In this document: positions 20,801 through 30,132 of the stretch, in pieces
Numbering within the stretch: position 1 is the stretch's first letter
How the letters are laid out: each line of letters begins with the position of its first letter
Position numbers and translations under genes: made by a program
The notes under the pieces: generated by a model
The model's input: only the letters and a program-made list of their open reading frames with translations
What the model was told of the DNA's origin: nothing
Database searches by the model: none
DNA from: Symsagittifera roscoffensis
Taxonomy: Eukaryota; Xenacoelomorpha; Acoela; Convolutidae
Direction of reading: 5' to 3'
Assembly: GCF_963678635.1 (NCBI RefSeq)
Contig: NC_087063.1
Span: 11,192,386 to 11,256,385, forward strand
Length of the DNA: 64,000 nt

Positions 20801-21671
20801 TGATATAGCGATGGTGCCACCCATTCTCATGGCGGGGATAAAGTCAACCGGTTATAAATCCAAAAGGAGTGACCGCACTCTGACTGGAGCAACTTTAGAA
20901 ATGGAAATACTCAGTCAATGTGGAGAGAGTAAAATGAGGGACTTCAAACCATCTCCCATGAATCATGGAAAAGGGAGTGTTGCAGGACAACTGACACCAG
21001 TGGAATACAACCGACTAACAGTGTCGGAGACAGTGTCGATAGATGAACCCACCGGTGGATACATGGAGATGTTGGAATACCGGAACTCGGCTAGAGGGTA
21101 TGTAGTGGCCCTGGAAGACGAAAAAGCCATGGAGGGTTATCTGGAAATGATGTTGCAAGGCACCACCCTCAAGCAGAAGGCGTATGGAACTTTGGCGTCG
21201 TCTGACGTAGAGGCGGAGACGATCGAGCAGTTAGTGAGCCTTCCATGGAAAGCAGTAGTATTGAGGTATTTCGAAGAAGAAATGAGGACTACGCCAAGAA
21301 TACATGCTCTCGTGGCAGTACCTTACGAAAGGACAGAATTACAACTCAGGCTCGCCTGGTGCATGATGGGACTGACTCGCGAAGAATATGATTCGGAAGA
21401 AAGGAAGAGATCAAAGGAGGAAAAAGTTTTCCTTATGACGAATCTGAGGGATCTGATAGTCCAGGAGGGAGCAGCAGTAGCGTGTGCAAAGCGGAGAGAC
21501 GCTCTCTGTTTCATTCGATTCCTGATAGAGCAGATCTCAGTACCTGCATTAAGCACTTGTGTTAAAATGTTGAAGGAAGGCGATGAGCGAACGAAAGCCA
21601 TGTTCTTACTAGCAATGCTGGATATGCAGCAAAGTAAACCGATGAGGGTGAACATGAAAGAACCTGAATAA
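14892..21671 (+). CDS. Second polyprotein with SGNH hydrolase domain (ORF3)
   Basis: 2259 codons, intact, ATG after a 406-bp gap. Residues about 165-225 form a coiled coil. Residues about 400-585 are an SGNH/GDSL hydrolase: block I GDS with nucleophile Ser411, FGGA with the oxyanion Gly, block III GTND with Asn460, and block V D554-GI-H557. That family comprises esterases, lipases and acetylhydrolases. Residues about 860-1080 look like a second, degenerate SGNH unit (AGIND at 919-923, then D-D-D-H ending at 1076); Element 2 has the more canonical FAGTNDHLH there. Residues 1100-2259 are unrecognised, with an acidic Gln/Gly/Ser-rich stretch near 1660-1740. No signal peptide or clear membrane segment is seen, so it does not look like an envelope protein. 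Frame ends at TAA 21671, directly followed in frame by ORF4. Confidence 0.85.
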   Translation: MDNFNLDELMDLAEAYVGPMVDAIYRRLVERDFALEDPEVVMLLTALINILGHDNRGDRPTEVLLMAAYGERGVLDRPNMRVMRWRNGALSGSDLANEPGLGSSRTYQPGEMPMPSKPKPGLTRMHREMNSEATSSGSPLRAAVPPKGAKVTQKVQTNQTIQDLDEMNDQLRSTKKELDDMTKTMLAMEEDRDMWRKLFEDCNKKQGQEIERLRQEYKERSEQVAVTTSIEKVIPARDIPRGQSPMELLTPREMSQTTETRLPAETNRVTIPDPSDTLGDPVVEQTVRKLIETAGRLVANKNAPGSGVTAPYGSIDDTGRVQLSQTVIRQGMSNVTPLMGNSRIPERKVRKMPAKKVSRVIDVQKNNQLKYNFTGVPETDPRACFNRATWSPAVNLQQPPLGTSHLILGDSLVRVLSNLRTSWVTTVMAFGGATIAQLYRMVELMNPGKIPNVMILVGTNDISRGSDEQEALWEAMMVCLFTTLWQKFSCAVLTVCTVPMNARSLTASGRRHNEGVMRWNNILRNLANRNAGRMILMDIEHELRAMDQARLTTDGIHFDSVEGQAWLNRVFQERLDELEAELFDTGVLKEERTVSDTVITTFVPPNLETRLGTVPAAINYRQQSSSEPGRRTDVQDRLGEAPMRRTIHPRRRIGPVNQPIEEVAGTSRSDTRSETTSTSREERPSRGSLMWSRSIPSPWHIYKEELMKLDLQRVSFIEDARRMLNGATLSVSRLYSITGVDWLIAASINFSSTTALRFADLEGLPSNNTIGPVNARPLQDVRLNHDERNREERPGRFLTARAPIGQHVKIFRQLTTPPGHVKERVYPKLVNQDGDAQRYGGLTAIKKDETIFAAYDKAEMRKAKIMVVANSEFVYTSKSLFWPDVIMLAAVDLDLLQSVSLAIGVQRQTEMIPITIVFAGINDHLHSRGFLSRLRDPATAENAVWPAIKDILESMGEVVDATKEGSFNKVTLRVVFALSPGYAYLPDGLKFVYAMVALLSEGKYDVIISAPNRMIEMENLRPLKAELPAVWSDISNAMRGFKDHALHMLVLDEVLGLELSNFSRQLKLKPGIDDDHRVITAMSNDLWFRAMEVASEDTRRKNSLETRAHLEAMVLRTKPEANQWLHLNPRVAALGADAFQQGPVMITRIHAYLLKEVHLAENNGEKTAEFVNRMCQITLETFWTQEVKGQEGFERTDSMLEGLGAGWTASFLAKVYPKVSHYLIKEFLQAVVKVSIVELIALFVTFGAENSVKGPVILLTDGIQNLRLDGLLTLIAITHGNLGGLMKLARCPEQMKERVRNLDMKKSTDSWNKIRDLRHTLIQYLLQQNRFGTGEDETIEREEDVRRHVGGMPLLTDLSLAMRIDPLALIRGVTEFVTVIYGPAVTFAFPDVKVEAYRRSVLHPNLISAVDGSTLNWCEQHALRELMSEDLLFAKISEPEMTVINFDDHFCDRMGEVERGHIEVFPKLWSLRPYDKTNGEMTRVPRLTAAYHKVREETKDWGDYKKLPEAIREFPLIRRMLLGAVSVVQTPRLRAFETNERRVGNFSATMDPYFVGRNAAVLQYTRFAYTDQATRRRISNAATPKPEGFDEEWRGLGLAPMRMRGRTELPEASVILTSVRKEMKAAGVLQTRIFLAPFGCEEIKVVHGEEEDKSAGTLLIPRFQEEADNDKQGPSNSNRDKSEGDDGQGGNRQTEEPMQQDQAGGEDDRASTGGTSSLDFNIFSDLENNADTLETTEPADEGISTLEPPSAFEEMKRNLPESSSPGNTRNNDQRILMESPRRRRIEASARVPFLGTLPEEEWEVHNRDHESRTGCKLDRVAFIEEVWTVIQSYGTQSILKTGLNQPLMREVLDKLDECEGRLSELLIDSATDESEANSPIKMTPQDNEGEVVYLSRTRRGTMRSKMVIDKINAMKMKLGSRVMPRRIGKTKVDSEISMKAGNSAKRKRVEEVMDLGQGDYQLSGTDRILTDIAMVPPILMAGIKSTGYKSKRSDRTLTGATLEMEILSQCGESKMRDFKPSPMNHGKGSVAGQLTPVEYNRLTVSETVSIDEPTGGYMEMLEYRNSARGYVVALEDEKAMEGYLEMMLQGTTLKQKAYGTLASSDVEAETIEQLVSLPWKAVVLRYFEEEMRTTPRIHALVAVPYERTELQLRLAWCMMGLTREEYDSEERKRSKEEKVFLMTNLRDLIVQEGAAVACAKRRDALCFIRFLIEQISVPALSTCVKMLKEGDERTKAMFLLAMLDMQQSKPMRVNMKEPE

Positions 21672-21680
21672 TTGGAACCC

Positions 21681-23813
21681 ATGAAAAAGATAGACGAGAT
21701 CAGGAGATTCTCAAACAAGGAGTTGAGGCTCACTAAAGAATCTATGGGAGCATTGCCGAAATCCAGTGAATACTGTGGACCGATCAAGAAGAAGTCATAT
21801 AGCTATGTATCCGGGATCATAGGGATAGCGTACAATCCTTTCCTGAGTGAAGACATACGTGATTGCTTCTTTGATTATGAGCAGGCGGTGTTACTAAGGT
21901 TCTGGACGTCCAGAATTGTAACGACTAAGAGCGTTAACAATCCACAGGCCAAATTGGGATTGGTCTTGGAAGAAGAGGTGACTGCACCTTCAGTACCAAA
22001 ATCCGACAAGAGAGTGGAATTTGGGTTGGGATTCTCAGATGAATTACTGAGAACGAGCTTGATGGCAGTGTGGGAATTGATGAAGCCATCGTGGTGTCCT
22101 AGTCCCAACGCTGACTCAATATTACGGGCGACACAGGACATACAGAGGGAACTGAATGCGGACTGTAACCTGCGTGACCTCAACATCATATATAATGTGA
22201 TGATAACAGCCTCTAAGAGCAACGGAGAAGATAAAGTGGAGTTGCCTGGCTGGGGACCAGAAGACTGGGTCAAACCTGGTAGCTGTCTGGCGGAAGTCTG
22301 TGGACTAGAGGGTCACGTTTGTGGAAGTCTAGACTGTGTGAAAACCCTGGAGAAACAACACAAGCAGTTGACGGTATTGTTTGGAAATGTAGTGATGAAA
22401 GCAAGAACGGAAACGGAACTGATAGCAGATTGCCATGGAGGAACCGATGTGAATCTAGTGACAGCACTAGGATTCTACAGCATGTTTGGTTCTTTAGAGT
22501 CACTATTGAATCTTGAACAGAAACATGAGATGGTCACAGCCATCAGCGTAGAAGTATTCCCAGGAGTTCTGCAGACTGAGCAGAAGTATATAGGAAAATG
22601 GAGGGAAGCAATCGAAACGGAGATGAACATCAGACACAGCGAAACTTATTGTAGACCATCAGGAGCACGATATTTGGTGGGTTCAACGTTGGCCCCAATG
22701 TGCAAGAGCAGATACCCTGTACATTTCGTGGCTGTGGACGTGAAGAGTACAAGAACGATCGTGGATCAAGCTTTCTCAGTGCCAAAGTGCGTGAGATTGG
22801 CGAGAATGTCTGAAAAGTCTTACGAGTTACTATGTAAGATGTTCTCAGCAGTTCCAGAGAGAACCAAAGAGGAGTTGGAGTCAATACTAGGAAAGAAGTT
22901 CATGGGATATGTGAGCGGGAACTTCAGTGACTTTGAAAAACAGAAACAGAGAGGATCAACTGTCACAGATTACAATGCAGTAGATGAGAATGATGAAATC
23001 CACCGAGTGATAATGGAAGTGGAACCATTGCTGGAAGCTTCAGGAAAACGCAATTGGAGGAGCATCATGTTGACACATGACGAGTTTCCTTGCCACTGCT
23101 TGCTGCAGACCTGGTGGTATCCCAAGCGTAGTAATTTGGTGTTGATCTGGGACTCTGGAGAGCTGCTCTCCATGGGTTTACCAGATTCATCACAGCCCAT
23201 AACAATAGTGATAGTGGGAGTTATGATGGCGATACGATGGCTGGAAGCTCATGTGAGAGAAAATAATAGACAGGAGGCACCGACGAGAGAACAATTGCAG
23301 AAATTAGATTGTCTAAAAGATTTAGATCTTTTTGAGACAATGTGCAAAGTTCTAAACATTCCGATGGAAGTGAAGAAGATATGGGCAAGAAAACGATTGA
23401 TGCCATGGTTCAGAGCTAACATGACTGCATGGTTGTACGAGTATGCGAATATGTACAGTGAATATCAGCTGGACATTGGGGCAGGAGCTTTCAAGCGAGC
23501 TTTCGTGACCCATCGGAATGCAGTGACCACCGCTGTGAAAAGAATTTCCAGGACGAGCGAGCGTAGTGGAAATGAGAAGGCAGAGATGCTGAAAGAAGAT
23601 TTGGAGAGAAACGTGACGTTGTGTCTCCACAACAGCTTCTGTAGAAACAGAGAATCAAACGTGGATCCCCTACCTTGCTGTAAACAGAGGGTGGAAGAGC
23701 AGAAGTGTTGGAGGACGGCTTCCAACAGCGTCAGGATAGTCAATGACGTGCTACAAGACACGGACACCGAGAGTGCGGAGTCAGCGTCACAGGAGGAGGA
23801 AATGGAGCATTGA
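21681..23813 (+). CDS. C-terminal part of second polyprotein (ORF4)
   Basis: About 710 codons from the first ATG at 21681. The same frame is open right up to the ORF3 stop (21669-21671), and in Element 2 the corresponding reading frame is continuous across this point, so it is probably the end of ORF3. No known family is recognised. Conserved blocks shared with Element 2: DEIRRF, GIAYNPFL, LMKPSWCP, a C202-x4-C207-x4-H212-x-C214-x4-C219 motif that could bind zinc, VPKCVRLARMS, LIWD-GE--SMGLP, THRNAVTT and LCLHNSFCRNRES. The tail is acidic. It may be reached by stop readthrough, or the TAA may be a recent mutation that kills the distal part in this copy. Confidence 0.8.
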   Translation: MKKIDEIRRFSNKELRLTKESMGALPKSSEYCGPIKKKSYSYVSGIIGIAYNPFLSEDIRDCFFDYEQAVLLRFWTSRIVTTKSVNNPQAKLGLVLEEEVTAPSVPKSDKRVEFGLGFSDELLRTSLMAVWELMKPSWCPSPNADSILRATQDIQRELNADCNLRDLNIIYNVMITASKSNGEDKVELPGWGPEDWVKPGSCLAEVCGLEGHVCGSLDCVKTLEKQHKQLTVLFGNVVMKARTETELIADCHGGTDVNLVTALGFYSMFGSLESLLNLEQKHEMVTAISVEVFPGVLQTEQKYIGKWREAIETEMNIRHSETYCRPSGARYLVGSTLAPMCKSRYPVHFVAVDVKSTRTIVDQAFSVPKCVRLARMSEKSYELLCKMFSAVPERTKEELESILGKKFMGYVSGNFSDFEKQKQRGSTVTDYNAVDENDEIHRVIMEVEPLLEASGKRNWRSIMLTHDEFPCHCLLQTWWYPKRSNLVLIWDSGELLSMGLPDSSQPITIVIVGVMMAIRWLEAHVRENNRQEAPTREQLQKLDCLKDLDLFETMCKVLNIPMEVKKIWARKRLMPWFRANMTAWLYEYANMYSEYQLDIGAGAFKRAFVTHRNAVTTAVKRISRTSERSGNEKAEMLKEDLERNVTLCLHNSFCRNRESNVDPLPCCKQRVEEQKCWRTASNSVRIVNDVLQDTDTESAESASQEEEMEH

Positions 23814-24631
23814 CGAATGGTCGAGAAAACAAGAGGCGGCAAGAAAGAAAATTAGAAGAATTTAGAAGTTTTAGAACTTCTAAACGACGAAAAAAGAAGA
23901 GAACAAAGGGATGATGAAGAAAAGTTAAAACTCAGAATTGTTTTATGTGTGTGAAAAACTCAAGTGAGAAACCAAGCAACCAAGTTGTAATTGAAAACTG
24001 AAACATTTAGTTGAGTTTTGAAATTGTTGCATTTATAAATTTGCATTTTGGTTTTAGTTGAAGTGGCTTTAGAGACACTCACTTATTATTTATTTAGAAA
24101 GGCTTGAGGGAAGAGTATATTTAAATATTCCAGCCTGCATGATTGTTTTTAATCACTTAGGAAGACTAATCACTTTGTGGTGACATGAAAACTTGAGTAA
24201 CTTCTTGAGGAGGGAGGTTGTTGCATTGTTCTTTCTAACCACAAGGTCTCTTGGTTTTAATATTCAGGACAATAAACAAGCAAGATTTCCGAAGGGAAGG
24301 AGCATAGTAGGATAATTTTAGCTTGTTGGTTGGCAGGACTGTCCTGCAAGCCAACACCTTTTAAATCTAGGAGAAAAAGTTTCAATCGGGACATTGACAC
24401 TGGAAGTCAGAAAATATGTTTTATCTTAAGTCATATCCTCAATGTGCAGATTAATGAAAGAATTTGAAGGCTATAGTGATGTAGTATGATGCCATTTATA
24501 TTCTGCAGTGAGTCGATGTGACGTAGGTAAAAGTAATTTCGTGCATTTTGTAAATTCTGTTCGATGACACTGTAACCATTTAGAACATTGCGCGATTCAA
24601 TGAGGACATTGACCGGACTGTCCGGGGAGTA
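23814..24631 (+). other. Element 1 3' UTR and polypurine tract
   Basis: 818 bp of AT-rich noncoding DNA with poly(A)-like AATAAA at about 24270. The last 15 bp (CTGTCCGGGGAGTA) are the polypurine tract. The preceding ATGAGGACAT-GA block and the GTCCG-GGAGTA core recur immediately upstream of the Element 2 3' LTR, confirming the boundary. Confidence 0.8.
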
Positions 24632-25551
24632 TGTGACATTCGACCAGAATGGCCAAAATGCAATTTATGCAGGATTCGAATTTTGAGCAGTAAGCCTTCC
24701 GAGTTGGTGATTTCGAAGGATTAGCGACGTTATTGGAACGTTTAGCCAAGAGGTGAGGGCTAGAATATTCTAGTATTTTAAATTTTCAAAAATTCGAATG
24801 ATGACGTCACATTTCTGAGAAATGCTGAAACGGCCATTTTAACAAAAAGCGAGTGAAAAACAGAACAACTTTTATCTGCGATTGCGAACAGTACGAAAAT
24901 CGAGATTGGAGAACGACAACGAACTACAGAATAGCAGAGAACGTTCCGAGTTGCAACTATTGTGCTACTACAATAGTTGCAAGGCCGTTGCCAACAACGG
25001 TGAAGGGTGAGAACCAGCCTTCCGGATTAGCGAGAAATCAAGAGTAAGGAGCTTGATTCAGCGGATTCAAGAATCCGGAAGGGTCTCGGGACGGAAACTT
25101 TTATTAACTCACATAAACTTTTAGCATCCTGTCATGTCCTGACTTGAATTTAACTGATATTTTGATTAGTTTTGACAAGGATGAGGTGCTAGGAGTTGGG
25201 GGAAAGGGTTGATCCATCTTCGATGGAGATGATGATTTTTATCTACTGAACAAAAACAATAGTAATATAATAAGTAGTAGCCCTGTTTTTAGGAGTGACC
25301 TCGTGGTCTGGGGATACAGAGACCCAGCCATGAGCTCACTATTTTTGCATGTAATTCAGTTAATTTGAGCGTTCTGGTCGAAGCCGGAGAACAGTAACGT
25401 TTTTGTCGACCTGATGTAAGAACGACCACCGAAAAGTACTGGCTTGGTAGAGACGGTGAAAAACATGCAAAGCTCTGTTTAGACGCTGGCCAGTCGTCTT
25501 AAGACTTAGTTTTGTTATCCGTCGATATGTATCTTCCGGGCGAATGTTACA
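24632..25551 (+). repeat. Element 1 3' LTR
   Basis: 920 bp, collinear with 989-1908. Observed differences: A/G in GTTG(A/G)TGATT, two adjacent to GCCAA, A/T in GAA(A/T)ATTC, G/A in the hairpin loop, A/G in CTGG(A/G)GATA, and A/C in AGAA(A/C)GACC. The first bases TGTGACATTCG follow the polypurine tract directly. Confidence 0.95.
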
Positions 25552-25590
25552 AACCCTTTCCCTCAATTCCTAGCTTTTCATTATCTGAGC
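25552..25590 (-). repeat. LTR0, left piece continued
   Basis: Continues the LTR0 sequence interrupted at 988: CCTTTCCCTCAATTCCTAGC...TTATCTGAG also follows GATGGATCAAC in the uninterrupted copy at about 48345-48390. Nine further bases (25591-25599) match neither that copy nor Element 2. Confidence 0.85.
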
Positions 25591-25599
25591 CGGAGAGTG

Positions 25600-26494
25600 T
25601 GTAACAGTCGCCTACTTCAGTCACATATGAGGCTTAAGAAAAATAGGCCCTATAACCATTGGCTCAAGAGTCAGGGACACTATCTCTTGTGTTTTTCTAC
25701 CTCAAGAACGGTCGGAGCCAATTCGGTTTGCTTGCGACAAGAGACTAGAACCCGTTACAGCTTAAAGGCTGCTACCAAAATATCCCCCCACTCTAGAAAA
25801 TAAGAACGTTCCCATACTTAGGTCTCAAAATACCCAAAATACATGAACGCCGTTAAAAACAGGGTCGGAACAATCCGTTAATTTACTTTTTATTAGAAAG
25901 TGAAACTTTGATCCATTTCAGATGGATCAACCTAAAACTCGCCTTACCTCAACATAACAATCATAAAACACACACGAGAAAATTAAATTAGGGACTCACA
26001 TGTTGATGCACTCGAGTACAGGGAGTAATTAAATTGGTAAGCAACTCAAGAATTAGATAATATAACTAGATAAGTTTAATACTAGTCAGTTTTGGTAACA
26101 GAAGTAAATTCTGGCTCTAGAATTGGAGTTTTTGTATGAACCATTGGGACACTCAAGCTGTCCACCTTTCCTTTGAAGGTTCACTCTAGTTTGTTCCGAA
26201 TAGTTGTTCTCTTCTTTTTATTATCTCTCTTCCTATTCCGGGATAATACAGCTCTACTCGTGTCCTATTTTATATCTGGAAATTGCCAATAGCAATTTCC
26301 TGCTGTTTTTCTTGAGTATTTTCCAGCAATTGTAAATTCGGATGTTCTGATTTTTCACTTTTTGTTTTCAGTTGGTACGAGAAAACTGAGCATGACAGGC
26401 TCCATTCGAAATTTTGAAAATTAAAATTTCACTCCAAAATCACGTATTTTCGTGTCTCTCAAGGTCAAACTTCCAGACATGAGCGACTGGCACA
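25600..26494 (-). repeat. Element 2 3' LTR
   Basis: 895 bp, pairs with 47321-48215. Contains five CTCAAG words (near 25660, 25684, 26046, 26152, 26458). An 8-bp stem GAAATTGC/GCAATTTC near 26278-26300 is broken in the partner LTR. Confidence 0.92.
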
Positions 26495-26525
26495 TACTCC
26501 TCGGACTCAAGATCGATGTCCTCAT
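26495..26525 (-). other. Element 2 polypurine tract
   Basis: On the minus strand, GAGTCCGAGGAGTA directly precedes the LTR start TGTGCC, after GATGAGGACATCGATCTT. It matches the Element 1 tract in position and core. The CTTGAG word replaces the Element 1 CCGGACTG just upstream. Confidence 0.8.
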
Positions 26526-26931
26526 CGCGTGCTGTCTTTGTCAGTGAATCCCCAGAAGCCCGAGTGTCACTCAAGATACAGTGCCAGTGGTCATTTACAG
26601 AAGTTTGCAGCAGACTTAAGTTTATCTACCTTCAAAAATTCACAACCATATATAATTTTCACACTATCGCTAAACAGCAATCAAAATCTGCACACACCTG
26701 CACCTATTAATTCTCGATTTTTAAGCTGGTAATTTAAAATTTTTTTTGTCCTATTCAATCAGGAAATTGTCATGCAGCATTTTGATTTATCTAATAGATC
26801 TAGCATATTAATAAAAATATCTTATTTGTCAAAATTTCTTTTTCGTGGACCCAGATTTCATCCGAGTTCACCCTCGAGCCCCCTCCCTCTCAAGATTCAA
26901 GACTCTAGAATTTTCCTTTTGAGCCACTGGC

Positions 26932-28563
26932 TCATCTAGTGTTCTTCGCCCTCGAGGTACCCGATCCAGATACTTTTGACACTGTGATCTGTTCTAATAG
27001 TGCTTCTTCGTCATCGGAGCTGATCACAATCTCCTCCCAAGCCTTCAGCTGTTCATAGGATCGCATCCACTCCCTTTGCTCTTGCAATTTCTTCGCTTGA
27101 TTCGGTAAGCTCTTCACCTTCGACTCCCGGTTCAAACAGAAGGAATTGTGAAGACACAGGCTTACATTCTTCGCCAGGTCCTCTTCCAGTATTGACTCCC
27201 TCGCTCTAGTGTTATCTCTGGATACTCTACCCACTCTTTTCCACCCCGTCGTGATCGCATTCCGATGGGTCAGCAGAGGTCTCTTGAAGGCATCTGGTCC
27301 TATCTCGGCCTGGAATTGTCGATATTCCTTTTGATGTTTCCTCATGTGATCCTTCGTCGCTACATATAAACAGGATGTTAACGTCGCGCGAAACCAAGGA
27401 AAGAATCTCAAGCGGCTCCACACGTTTATGACTTCTATTGGTATGGCGAACACCTTGCATGCTGTCTCGAACAACTCAAGTCTCCTGCTGTAATCTATCG
27501 CATGAATCGACTCTGCTGTTGGCGTCTTCGATTCTCGATACTTTTCTATGTTTTCTTCCATCCATCGCAGAGCCAGCATTGTGCTCACCACCAAGATGGT
27601 CACTTTTTGTTGATGCTCGGGTAATCCCAACGACCTGATTTCTTCTACATCCCAGATCAGGCAGAGATTGGTTTGGTCTGGGTACCACACTGTCTGCGCC
27701 AGACAGTGGCATGGACAATCCCCGTGTGTGAGGCCGATGCTTCAAAGATTGCGTTCTCCCGAGGCTTCCAGGAGAAGCTCAAGTTCCATCATCTTCTCTT
27801 GTATCACGTCGACTTCTCCCAAGTTAGGGGCACCTACCATGGGTTTCCCCATCATGTTTTGTCTCTCGAGGTCACTTGTATTTTCGCTCTCCAAGCCTAG
27901 AAGTTCTTCATCCCAGATTTCACTCAAGTCATCCCTTTGTTCTTTAGGCACTGTTCCTCGGACCTTCCTCAACAGCTTGTGTGAATGATGTGACATCCGA
28001 GCTAGTCTTACACATTTGGGCACTGAGAAGGCTTTGTCTACCAATATTCTCTGGCAGGACACGTCTACCATCGCCATGTGTAATGGATAGTGGCTGCCAC
28101 ATAGGTTTGCTATCAGTGACCCCACTAGGGACTTCGCATTTAGAGGCAGTCCATAGGCTTCGCTCATGGGAAATTCCATCTCCGCTTCGAGTCCAACCTT
28201 CCAACTCTTGATATGTTTCTGGGTCACTTGCAACACTCCGGGCCATGACTCCACGCTCAACGCGGTCACCAAGTGGTGTTCTGACTCAAGCCTCTCCAGT
28301 GACTAGAGACTACACATTCTTGAGAAGAATCCCAGAGCTGTTGCTAGGTTCACAGTGGTACTCGCGTAACACTCAGCCACTATCGGTATCTCACTTTTCT
28401 CCCTTTCGGTGATATCTTCAAACCAGGTGACTAGGTCTTCTTTCTGGAAAGACTGTATCCTGACGCACGATCGTCCATCACAACTGTGCTCGCCATTCCC
28501 ACACGTCGAGTCAAGACAACTGCCCGGCTTCATCTTCTTTACCGACCCTGTTCCACTCGTCAT
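26932..28563 (-). pseudogene. Element 2 ORF4-type region, broken
   Basis: Three minus-strand frames (28563-28303, 28272-27742, 27690-26932) collinear with Element 1 ORF4 from the Cys/His motif to the C-terminus. The motif C-x4-C-x4-H-x-C-x4-C is intact (28537-28477), as are VPKCVRLARMS, the LIWD block, LTHRNAITT and LCLHNSFC-NRES. At least two frame breaks separate the pieces. The acidic tail is replaced by a shorter Ser/Lys-rich end. Confidence 0.85.
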
Positions 28564-28572
28564 TTCATTTGA

Positions 28573-30132
28573 CTACTTCATATGAGGCAGGATCAGTCTA
28601 TGTACTATACTCAAGGTCGCTAAATCTTCATCCTCTGTCGGCGCCAATCTCACTCGCTCAGTGACTTCCTCGATCAGGCTCGCATGGGGATGTGGACACC
28701 AGGAGGGCCTGAGCAATTTCCACACCACTCTTAGATTCGTGGTCAACATGCCATTCCCGTTACCCATTTTTGGTTCTACTCTTTTACTTGAGCGTGGCAC
28801 ACTTATTACTTCCGGTGTTCTCCCGAGAATCAAACCTAGACTAGGTCTCTCTCTCTCCACAGGGTCTATCTCCATTATCCTCTCTGTCCAGAACTTCAGC
28901 AGCTCCGCCACCTCATAGTTTCTATGGGAACGTCCAGCTTCTAAGTCTAAGAAAGGGTTGTATGCCATCCCCATCACTCCAGTCACATACTGATACTCTC
29001 CCTTCTTGTTGGGTTTCAAGTACTCTCCTGAAGAAGCCAAGTTACGGTGAACGTCGTGTTTCTCCTCGAACTTCTTGTTGTAGAATCTCCGTATCTCATC
29101 TAACTTCCTGTGGCTCTCTAGAGATTGCCTAGAAACATCCTCCTTTTCTATCCCAGTACTCTGGTACACATTCAAGATGACTGTGGAGACTCTCCTTTCC
29201 AGCGTCTTGCTTCCAATTGCTCTCTGGTGACATGCTAGGATTGTACTGTCAGTCATCATCGACATTGTCCATCTCAAGAAACAGGTAGCATCTTTCCTCC
29301 TTGCCAGACTGAAGACTGAGTTGTCCCTAGCAACGTGCTGCATCAGCATTCGATATACCTCTAGATTCTTGCCTCCCAACTTCAACTTGTCGTACGAAGT
29401 CAGTGTCTCTAACTCTATCCCCAACAGGCTCCACGCGAACATCAGTTGTCCTGCGGCGGTCCTAATGAAGGGATTTGCCATCAACGGCGATGCCGATGAG
29501 GATGTTCTCATCGCCTCTTCAAAATGATCCTTTAACAAGTTCTGCCAAGTTCTCTTCAGTTGGCTTCCCAATTCTAATTTATTGATACCAGCCTTCTGCT
29601 GGGTAGCCCAGTTGCGTCGTTTGCGTGACACTCCACTGTCGAGCTTCTTCAGGCAGTCTTCCAATTCCTGCAATTTTTCCAGGGCCACCCACCACGGTCG
29701 GGCGGTGTTCCTCGTTTTACTTTTCTCAAGAGGATCGCTAGTCACTTGCTTCCCGGTAGCCTGGTGTTCATTTGAGACCCAATCTTTGCCGACGTCCACT
29801 TCCCAGGTCTGCCCGCTCGTCGAACCTCGCTTCATTTTTATCCTCTGAGGCTTAAAATCTTCTTCCGTTGTTGAGCTGGTGGGGATCTCCATCTCCTTTT
29901 CTACGTCAAGCAGTTTCCTCGGCTCGTAGCCACTCTTGTAGGCTGCTGTCTTCCATCGTGCCAGAACCATGGGGGCCGTCTCTCTCAAGTTTTTCTCCGA
30001 GACCGCAACCACTGAAGGACTGCCTAATCCCTCCACGTCTCTCTTCCTCTTGCGAGACCTCACATCTTTACTCGGGGGCGTTGTCGTTATCATCACTGAT
30101 TCGACTTCCTTGTCTCCGTCCAACCATTCCAA
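28573..30132 (-). pseudogene. Element 2 ORF3-ORF4 junction, continuous frame
   Basis: 519 codons covering the end of the ORF3-type region and the start of the ORF4-type region without a stop. The block KLDEIRRFYNKK and MAYNPFL (Element 1 ORF4 N-terminus) continues directly from sequence matching the ORF3 C-terminus. This is the evidence that ORF3 and ORF4 of Element 1 were one polyprotein. Confidence 0.85.

Larger units (their letters stand above)
989..25551 (+). mobile_element. Element 1: giant Ty3/gypsy-type LTR retrotransposon with a second polyprotein
   Basis: This is a complete 24,563-bp element: 920-bp LTRs, primer-binding site, 3-kb leader, gag-pol (4882-14485), a second polyprotein region (14892-23813), a 3' UTR, a polypurine tract and the 3' LTR. 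LTRs start TGTGACATTCG and end CGAATGTTACA. They differ at about seven sites with no indel (about 0.8%), so insertion is recent. The flanks share AAC (986-988 and 25552-25554). Removing the element restores an LTR0 sequence also seen uninterrupted at about 48345-48365. The integrase D-D-35-E spacing and the RT order RT-RNase H-integrase place it in Ty3/gypsy. Its length, about twice that of ordinary Ty3 elements, comes from the leader and the extra ORFs. Only two lesions are seen in coding sequence: a G7 run in RT and one TAA between ORF3 and ORF4. Confidence 0.93.

Noticed and set aside
14892-23813. ORF3/ORF4 as an envelope gene
   Set aside because: No signal peptide, furin-like site or membrane anchor is visible, and SGNH motifs point elsewhere.
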